This document shows, piece after piece, positions 56,338-64,000 of a stretch of DNA of 64,000 nt; position 1 is the first letter of the stretch; each line of letters opens with the position of its first letter. Where the stretch lies: the NCBI GenBank assembly GCA_031772625.1, contig CM062812.1, positions 733,805,714 to 733,869,713 on the forward strand. The letters run 5' to 3'. The notes below the pieces were generated by a model, which ran no database searches, was not told the DNA's origin, and saw only the letters and a list, made by a program, of their open reading frames with translations. Position numbers and translations under genes: made by a program. Origin of the DNA: Pinus tabuliformis. Its lineage: Eukaryota; Streptophyta; Pinopsida; Pinales; Pinaceae.

Positions 56338-56509
56338 GTTGAAAATTTTGGTGTCTCGGCCTCCCCACCGAATTGAATGTCACGTAGGGTGATGGCCCAT
56401 CAACTTAATTGTTCCAACGGTGAGTACCTGCCTTTCGTCGGCGAACCAGTGGGATTGCTACGCGCCCGTCTGCCGGATCATAACCTCCATCACGTCAATG
56501 TCCATGGGG

Positions 56510-56527
56510 ACAACATTAAGTGATATT
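56510..56527. repeat. 18-bp target-site duplication (right)
   Basis: Exact copy of 55046-55063. Confidence 0.92.
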
Positions 56528-56854
56528 GAGATCTACATAAAAATATAATCTAATAACAAAATAATAATAATGTGGACACCATAAATACAATATTTCATTA
56601 TTCATATTAAGTAAAATGTTTCAATGTTTACTATGTATATGTCATATTTGGTTTCAAAAACATAACATTTCAAGATTGTCTTCTCATTCCACATTTTGAC
56701 TTTTTTTAGATACATTTTTTTAAGAGCATGTGTTTTCTTTTGAGAGGTCATAGCTTCAAAACTAGAGGGAGTAGAGTATGTATACCTTCATAGACTTTGC
56801 ACAGTACTAAAAATATTATCTCTACTATTCATCTACAAAAATTTCATTATAATT

Positions 56855-57115
56855 TTTTATTTATCTAATAATTTTTAAGTTAAATTAAAATTGTAAAAAC
56901 CTATTCCAAAAATATAAATTAACAGAATATATATTACTTCTAATTTTTATTTATCTAATGATTTTAAGTTAAATTAAAATTGTAAAAACCTATTCCAAAA
57001 ACAAAATATATAATACTTCTAAATTTTATTTATCTAATAATTTTTAAGTTAAATTAAAATTGTAAAAACCTATTCCAAAAATATAAATTATGAGAATATA
57101 TAATACTCCTAATCT
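56855..57115. repeat. Three tandem copies of an 80-90-bp AT-rich unit
   Basis: TTTATTTATCTAATAATTTT and then AGTTAAATTAAAATTGTAAA occur three times, starting at about 56855, 56945 and 57025. Noncoding. Confidence 0.88.
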
Positions 57116-57139
57116 CTATTAATTTGATTTATTATTGGA

Positions 57140-57370
57140 ACTTTGTGCAAGATTAACAAGGTTGCATAGCTAGTGTCCGGTGCCACTTAGCTTAATAAAA
57201 TTTTTTAATGTCATGATGTGTTGTATGTACTCAAAACAATAATAAAATTGTAAACTATTTGCAAGATTAACAAGGCCCCATAGATAATGTTCCTTGCCAC
57301 TTAGTTTAATAAAATATTTTAATGTCATGATGTGTTGTATGTACTCAAAACAATAATAAATTTGTAAAAT
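57140..57370. repeat. 114-bp tandem duplication
   Basis: GCAAGATTAACAAGG at 57147 and 57261. Both units share GCCACTTAG, AATGTCATGATGTGTTGTAT and GTACTCAAAACAATAATAAA. Confidence 0.9.
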
Positions 57371-57449
57371 GAATTATATGAATATTTGCTTGACCTTTTT
57401 TTATTATTTTTTTAATATAATTAAACATTTTTTTGGTAGATAATGATTA

Positions 57450-57574
<125 letters not shown>

Positions 57575-57582
57575 GAAGAGAA

Positions 57583-59009
57583 TGATAACAAGTTAATAAT
57601 TATTTATTTAATATTGAATGATGGCATTGTTTTTATATAATGTTCATATTATTGTACACATGTCATGTGATTAGAGTATAGATTGATATAATGAGAGTTG
57701 TACAAATGGTACACGTGTTATTTTTACATATTTTTTTCAAATTTATATTTTCAAATTTTTCTTTTTTTGTAAATTAAAAAGTAAAACCCATAAAAATTGT
57801 CTATTCAATACTTTATAGTAATAAGAAAACGGAATTTTTGAATTTAATTACAAACCATTTGTGTTTATGTTAAATAGTAATTAATATATAATGTTATTTT
57901 AAAAATTATTAATATTTATTGTACATAGTAATTAGTGATATAGTACATAGTAATTAATAATAGAGTACAAGTCAATTCTTGCCATCATTACACAATAAGA
58001 GGGGAGACATTTCAACCAATAATATTTGACATAAATAGAAATAAATTTTATTTAAAAATAATAAATTTAATTTCATAATGTTAAACTTTGGATAGATTTT
58101 AAATTTTTTTAGTTAATGAAAAACTAATAGAAAGTGAATGAAAAAATGAATAAGTTATATCATGCCAGTGACAAGTATAATAAAAGCATTGTTCGATTGT
58201 ATATGTGAGCAACAACTTTTTGGTAAACACGGAACCATTTTTCACATGATTTACAAATAATCATTTACAATTTCACCGTAAACAGGTATGACTTCGAAAG
58301 TCTGTGAGATGCTAGTGTTACCAATCTATAATAGTTTTACTCTTATTTCACAGATATAGTGATACTCAAAAGAGCTAAGTATTTGCAATTCCTATTTGGC
58401 TGCACTAGAAAGGCAGATTTTTCATGGGAGATAAATATCCACCATGAAGTGATCCCAAGGGGCCTTAGTCCTAACTGTTGTCAAAATTTGATGTTTTATG
58501 AGGAGGAGGAGAGAGCGATATTTGAGAGCCAAGCGTAAGCTCTAGGTCCACAACTTTGCATGTTGGATTTTCGGCTTAACTAGATTCGACGCCACAATGC
58601 AGATTAAGACAGAATCCCATATGTGTTTGAGTAACATGGAATTTGTCTTTTTTTTGCCCCAGTAGAAATGTTGAATATCTCTCTACATGCTCCCCATTAA
58701 TTACGTTGATAGGCGTCCCTCCTATTGGAATTTCCCATTTTAAAATTTTTTCTAATTAATATTTTTGATCATACGATCTAAACTAAAAGATGCCAGTATA
58801 TTCTCGTCATCGACACGCCATCAATAAATGAAATTAAAAACCATAAATTCCTTGCATATCTAAATCAGGTGTTTAAACCCTACTTAAATTAACTTTTTAC
58901 CAAATTATGATTAAAATTTTATTGTGCCTCTCATTTATCTCTAGTATAAGTATTAACAAAAATTATATTAAAAAAACAATAAAAGGTATATGAAACAATA
59001 TAGAGTAAA
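57583..59009. other. Intergenic, nothing recognised
   Basis: AT-rich, stop-rich. No repeat or gene seen. Confidence 0.5.
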
Positions 59010-59303
59010 AATTTTCCTTTTATATGTGCAACCTGGCACATGCAATTATCCCATCATTTAATCATGAAACACTTGATAGTTGGCATTCTCCTCCACTAGT
59101 GGAACAAAGTACTCCAAATTGAATACTTCAATTCAATAATTCGGTGTTTGCAAAATGGATGGGACCTTGTGGGAGTCGATTGGCTTTTAGAGTGCACTCT
59201 CATATGGCATGAAAATTTCAAGCCTAGTATTCATGTCTCTCTCTTCTTTCTCAGATGTTTCCAACAAGCACAGTGTTGCTTTGGCTAGGGAGGAACAAGC
59301 CAA
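59010..59303 (+). repeat. Left inverted-repeat arm
   Basis: Pairs with 61022-61318. It includes the 5' part of a 71-residue frame (59209-59424, MKISSLVFMSLSSFSDVSNK), whose counterpart in the other arm is changed. No recognised product. Confidence 0.8.
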
Positions 59304-61021
59304 GTTTTATATACTCAGTCATATATTGTCTTACTCTGTTGGGATATTAGGTTTAGTTAGATTATACATGAAATGCTTTGTAATTATAATAATTTTTTTT
59401 AAATTTTTTGTTGTTATTTGGTAATTATAATATATAAGGAAGGCTAGAGCACAAGAACATAAGATCATGAGATCCACTGTCACTAATGAAAGGTGACAAT
59501 ATTAAACTCTTACTATATTCTAATATTTTCATGGTTTCGCAAACATTGGATGCTAACCAACTTGATTATATTTAATATGTTTTTATTCTATAGCCTTTAT
59601 TGTATTTTAGTTTTAGTTTTAATTTTAGTGACTAATTTACATCTTAGGTGTGGGAAAGGAAGTGTCAATTAGGAGATGAAAAACCAGGCCTCAGAAAGAA
59701 GTTCTTGCTTGTCTTTCAAGGAGGCTCTACTGATGAGCCAAACGAGGGTTGTGACATTGGAGAATATGGAAAGTTCAAGTCAGAATTGAGAGCGTGCATA
59801 ATTCAAATAATTATATTGGATCCAGGGTGGGGGTTGTGTCATTGGATATTTCTACTTGTCAGTCCCGAGACAATTTATGGTGTAATCAGTTGGCTGCCAT
59901 AACTGTGGCCTCAACATTTCATCCTTGAAGCCTTTATCGAGGTAACCTTATCATATTGGGTTAAATTTGGACTTTTCTTCTTCGTTTTTCTTGTGAAGTG
60001 ATGGAATTTTATAGCTCTGAAGTCCTTGACACTTGGGTTAGTGCATTGGAATATTTTGTGTGTGAAAGATCCCAATTCTTTCATGCACAGATATGGTGGC
60101 GAGGTTTACATTCCCCATCTTAATTTTGTCTTTCCTTTGTGAATTTCTTGGGTCTTGGGCTCTTCCTATTCCAGTAGCTATTTTGGCAAGAAGCAAGACG
60201 TAGTGACTTTTGGTGCTGGTTATTTTTTGGTTATGCCACCACTTCTTTGGTGTTGAGCTCTCTGAGGGCGCCGATTTCTTCCAGTTCTGTCCATTTTCAA
60301 AATTAAGGGCTCACCATACACTTCTGTTTTAGCTTGGGTGGGTGTTAAGCTCGGGGCGTGGCATTTCTCGTGTCCCTCTTTAGAGAAATTCCATCAGTAG
60401 AGGCAATTATGTTGGTGTACAGGTTTCGTGCTTGTTACTTCAAGCATGAATGATCCATCAGCATAGTCATCCCCATAGAGGAGGTGGCCATAGGGGGCAA
60501 GAAATATCTTGCATGGAGAGGGCAGGTGAGAATAGCGGCGATGAGAAAGGTGGCATTGAAATGGATGGAGAAATTGTGCAAGGCCCTACCCTTCATCTTG
60601 GTCCCATAATTCAACTTCATTTTCTTTCTCGGCTCAATTGAAATGGAGGGAGAAATTTTGCAAGGCCCTACCTTTTCTCTCGGTCCTTTAATTCAACTTT
60701 ATTTTCTTTCTCAACTAGATTCTTGATTAGTTGAGATATATCCAAACCAACCTATATATCATGTGTGAACACTTATCTACGAATCAAAATGATCATGTTA
60801 GAGTATATTAATGATATTTAGTCTTTAATCTATTTTTGTTATGTGTATTTATCATATATTTTTTCTAATTTAATAGTTACACAGTACCATTTCTAACTAG
60901 GCATGTGTTGAAAATAACAATAACTATTGTTTCTCTGCTAAGATAAATTAATCCAACACAATAATCAATTAGGATCTAATTGTTTTTGTTTCTTTACCGA
61001 GATCAATTTTTTTTTTTTACA
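59304..61021. other. Centre of the inverted-repeat unit
   Basis: No transposase or other domain recognised. It contains the tandem duplication at 60555-60718 and short frames (59648-59902) without known motifs. Confidence 0.45.
60555..60718. repeat. 82-bp tandem duplication
   Basis: ATTGAAATGGA at 60555 and 60637. Both units share GGAGAAATT, TGCAAGGCCCTACC, TAATTCAACTT and ATTTTCTTTCTC. Confidence 0.9.
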
Positions 61022-61318
61022 TACTTGCTCCTCCCTGGCCAAAGAAACATTGCGCTTGTTGGAAACATCTGAGAAAGAAGAGAGGGGCATGAATATTAGG
61101 CTTGAACTTGTCATGCCATATGAGAGCACACTCTAAAAGCCAATAGACTTCCACAATATCCCATCCATTTAGAAAACACCGATTTGATTTGAATTATTGA
61201 ATTGAAGGAGTCTATTTGGAGTTTTTCGTTCGAATAATGGAGTAGAATGCGAACAATCAAGCGTTTAATGATGAAATGAGGGGATAATTTCATGTGTGAG
61301 GTTGCATATAGAAGGAAA
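61022..61318 (-). repeat. Right inverted-repeat arm
   Basis: Reverse complement of the left arm. Its inner end runs into an A/T homopolymer (61008-61019). Confidence 0.8.
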
Positions 61319-62379
61319 TCAGTTTATACATGCGAGCATTGGAATACTTCAAGGGAGACTCCATGCTCAGTGGGTGAATAAGACACCAATTAGTTTTACA
61401 CACTCATTATCTTTTAACCAAACTTCACATACAGATTCTCAAATGCTCTCAACTTTGTTAACGCCAACTGTTCTCAACTTTCCCTCACAAGCATTCATAG
61501 TGAATGAAGAGTTTTGCATAGAGAATATACAGAGTAAAAAACCCAACAAAACCAGCAAGGAATGGTTTGATATTTTTTTATATCGTTACTAAGAGTTTCG
61601 CTCATTTTTGGGTACCTCTAATTTTCCATCAAAGTTCGACACCAATATTTCATAGAATAGATAATCTACAAAGGCATCTTGTTCCTGATATCGAAGCGTA
61701 CCTGCCATGTTTTGTTTGCATGTATAAAAAACATGCCAAGCTTAAATACACAAAATTATTTTGAATGCACAGATAAAATGAGAATGAATCTGATTTTTGA
61801 TATCTAACAAATGGTTTTAATTTATCTAATATTTGATTTACATTGACCTAGCAACAAAATATATTCCAAGTTTGAGTCCTTTAGAGTGTACATAGTCCGC
61901 TAGAAACTTTGAAGCTTCCCAACTAGATTAGCTATACAATCCATATTCTCTTCATACAAGAAGTGAAGATTCTATAACAGTTAAAATTTTATAAATCCAT
62001 AACAATTGAAGGAGCCTTATAATTTACGTTGGCATCCAGATTCAAATAACACCATCCTTTCATTTTAGAGAAACTCATTGCCCCACTTCCATCTTTTTAA
62101 GTTGAATTTCAAAGAAAATTACAATTTTATCATAAACTAAGTGCTTAGAAAATACCAAAATGGTTACACCCCATGCTATTGATATGCTGCATCATGTTCT
62201 TCGGCATTTACAACATGCTAAAACAAATATTTATTTACAGCATGTAACAAAATTTCGAGACATTTCACAATAACATATGAATAGTAAATATGAAAATATT
62301 TTCTATAAGGAAAAACCTAATTTTAACTAAATTAATGGAAGACAGAGATGCTATAACATATCATTAACATATGTAATAT
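61319..62379. other. Intergenic, nothing recognised
   Basis: Short frames (61296-61592, 61567-61764) without known motifs. Otherwise AT-rich noncoding sequence. Confidence 0.45.
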
Positions 62380-63890
62380 CCACCATTTATAATTTTAGGT
62401 TATTAAATATTTAAAAAAATAACATTTTAAATATTAATTATTATAAATTTATAATCGTTATTACTATAAATAGATAATATATTTTAAAAAATATATTTAT
62501 AAAAATTATCATTAATAATAATGAATTTGAAAACAATATTATTAATTAAAAATATTAATAGCATCGTCAAGACAATATTAATCATGTTTAATAACATCTC
62601 TTATTTGATTCATATTATAACCCTAAATGATTAATAAATCCAAGAATTTAATCTCTTCGGTTTATTAATTCCATAGTCAATCAATGTTCTAAAGTTGTTG
62701 TCAACCTATAGTCAACCATATTTATTTTATTGAACTAAGTTTATTTTAGGGTTTATAATTTTTATTTTAGGATTTATATACCTTAGTTTTATAATATCAA
62801 CCCTCCGGGTTTACTATTATTCCCTTACATTTATAACACATTGGGTTTTACAATTATTCCCTTGGGTTTATAATAATAATCCCTTAGGTTTATTAATGTA
62901 TGGTTTTGTATTACTAGGGTATAATATTATTCATAGGGTTTATAATATTAATCCTAGGGTTTAATATTAAAACTAAATCCAATGTACTAGTGGTTTTATA
63001 TATAAATTGCTATGAAGAATTCATAAATATAATAAAAAACTCATATGTCATCTCCACCATTTACAATTTTAGGTTATTATATATTTTAAAAAATTAAGAT
63101 TTTAAATATTAGTTATTATAAATTTATAATAGTTATTATTATAAATAAATAATATATTTTCAAAAATTATATAAATTAAAATTATAATTAATAATAATGA
63201 ATTTGAAAACAACATTATTAATTAAAAAACTATTAATAATGTTGTTAATACAATATTAATCATGTTTACTAACATCTCTTATTTGATTAATATTATAAAT
63301 CCAAGTGATTAATAAATCCAAGGATTTAATCTCTTCGGTTTATTGATTTCATAGTCATCATAATCAATGTTCTAAAATTGTGGTCAAGCCATAGTCAACC
63401 ATATTTATTTTAGCGAACTAGGTTTATTTTAGGGTTTATAATTTTTATTTTAGGATTTATATACCTTAGTTTTATAATATCAATTCCTTGTGTTTAATAT
63501 TATTCCCTTGCATTTATAACACATTGAGTTTTAGAATTATTCCCTTGGGTTTATAATATCAATCCCTTATGTTTATTAATGTAAGGGTTTGTATTCCTAG
63601 GGTATAATATTATTCATAGGGTTTATAATATTAATCCTAGGGTTTAATATTAAAACTAAATCCAATGTACTAGTGGTTTTATATATAAATTGTAATGAAG
63701 AATTCATAAATAAAATTAAAAAACTCATATGTCATCTCCACCATTTACAATTTTCGGTTACTAAATATTTAAAAAAGATAACATTTTAAATATTAGTTAT
63801 TATAAATTTATAATAGTTATTATTATAAATAAATATTATATTTTAAAAACATATATAAATAACTAATATATAATTAAAAATAATATTAGT
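62380..63890. repeat. Tandem repeat, unit 674-684 bp, with telomere-like motifs
   Basis: CCACCATTTA starts the unit at 62380, 63054 and 63738. Units 1 and 2 are complete and about 90% alike. Unit 3 stops near 63890. Inside each unit (for example 62745-62975) are many short elements of the form TAGGGTTTA, CCCTTGGGTTTATAATA and ATCCTAGGGTTTAATATT, resembling the plant telomere heptamer TTTAGGG but spaced by AT-rich spacers of irregular length. No coding capacity. Confidence 0.9.
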
Positions 63891-63895
63891 TATTT
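63857..63895. repeat. Perfect 13-bp inverted repeat at the repeat boundary
   Basis: AAATAACTAATAT and its reverse complement ATATTAGTTATTT, separated by 13 AT-rich bases. It sits exactly where the tandem repeat gives way to GC-rich sequence. Confidence 0.8.
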
Positions 63896-63899
63896 CCGG

Positions 63900-64000
63900 A
63901 TGCGGGTGAACGGGACGGGTAATGGTACGAAGCCGGCGGGAGGTGTAGGCGCGTGGAGCAAGTACTGCGACACCTGGCCTCACTTGCTGTCTGTCTTCAA
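63900..64000 (+). CDS. GC-rich open frame running off the window, unknown
   Basis: From ATG 63900 the frame is open for 33 codons to the edge, including GTKPAGGVGAWSKYCDTWPH. GC content jumps from below 15% to above 60% within a few bases of 63896, so this is a different sequence class. It could be an inserted gene or retroelement, or a sequence junction. Too short to identify. Confidence 0.3.
   Translation, partial: MRVNGTGNGTKPAGGVGAWSKYCDTWPHLLSVF

Larger units (their letters stand above)
55064..56509 (-). mobile_element. GC-rich retroposed insert with poly-A end
   Basis: 1,446 bp between perfect 18-bp direct repeats. On the minus strand it ends TTACTTAGAAAAAA directly at the duplication, as expected for target-primed reverse transcription of a poly-A RNA by LINE machinery. 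It is much more GC-rich than its flanks. It holds a 301-codon frame (55432-56337) and, in its 3' part, four copies of a ~29-base unit. No reverse transcriptase is present, so it is either a non-autonomous retroposon or a retrocopy of a host transcript. Confidence 0.82.
59010..61318. mobile_element. 2.3-kb unit bounded by ~295-bp inverted repeats
   Basis: The arms are 59010-59303 and 61022-61318 (reverse complement). Shared landmarks include ATTATCCC, TCAATTCAATAATT, CGGTGTTT, AATGGATGGGA, TTGGCTTTTAGAGTG, CTCTCATATGGCATGA, TCAAGCCTA and CTCTTCTTTCTCAGATG. Arms are about 80% alike with small indels. The 1.7-kb centre has no transposase frame. Long inverted ends fit a Mutator-like or foldback element, or an inverted duplication. 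A clear target duplication was not found. Confidence 0.65.

Noticed and set aside
62745-63660. True interstitial telomere array
   Set aside because: GGGTTTA motifs are frequent but never in the head-to-tail seven-base array of a telomere. Treated as part of a longer tandem unit.

Overview
This window looks like nuclear DNA of a seed plant, and I suspect a gymnosperm or another large repeat-rich genome. It is AT-rich and intron-bearing, and there is no operon, Shine-Dalgarno or phage structure. It contains plant Ty3/gypsy LTR retrotransposons primed by initiator Met-tRNA, a LINE remnant, inverted-repeat elements, microsatellites, and decayed pieces of three plant genes: SQD1, a HUA1-like CCCH zinc-finger gene, and a GH3 beta-xylosidase. 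The species cannot be told from the sequence.

Layout. 1-3876: mostly unassigned, with a possible terminal exon at 336-456 and a small inverted-repeat element at 2622-2765. 3877-20703: an SQD1-like fragment, then in the same frame a HUA1-like gene that can be followed exon by exon to 20703. That gene carries frameshifts, a stop, a lost splice donor and Cys/His substitutions in its fingers. One exon is split by a Ty3/gypsy element (element 1, 7509-19211, target duplication CTGTT). Element 1 is itself split in gag by a younger copy of the same family (element 2, 11412-17275, target duplication CAACA). Element 2 has one open 1501-residue gag-pol frame and LTRs differing at 3 of 332 positions.

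23473-38510: a tandem array. A 1.1-kb non-retroviral segment occurs three times (A, B, C), with a gypsy element of the same family between each pair (element 3, 24585-30453; element 4, 31566-37400). Both elements are frame-broken, and both 5' LTRs lack the same 13 terminal bases where they join the next segment.

38511-45495: sparse, with a LINE reverse-transcriptase tail and one GH3 beta-xylosidase exon. 45496-48990: a tRNA-like sequence and a region of repeated GTCTC/GAGAC motifs that could be a CACTA-type end, interrupted by element 5 (45927-48676, target duplication TAGTG). Element 5 is a 2.75-kb non-autonomous gypsy relative whose single 469-residue frame joins gag, protease-flank, integrase and RNase H pieces out of order.

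48991-64000: intergenic AT-rich DNA with several tandem duplications. It also holds a GC-rich 1.45-kb retroposed insert with a perfect 18-bp target duplication (55046-56527), a 2.3-kb unit bounded by ~295-bp inverted repeats (59010-61318), and a 0.68-kb tandem repeat carrying telomere-like TAGGGTTTA motifs (62380-63890). That repeat stops abruptly at a GC-rich sequence running off the window edge.

No gene here can be called a functional host gene with confidence. The only long intact frames are the gag-pol of element 2 and the mosaic frame of element 5. All five gypsy copies lie on the minus strand. All pairings, target duplications and splice sites below were read by eye. No alignment program or database search was run.
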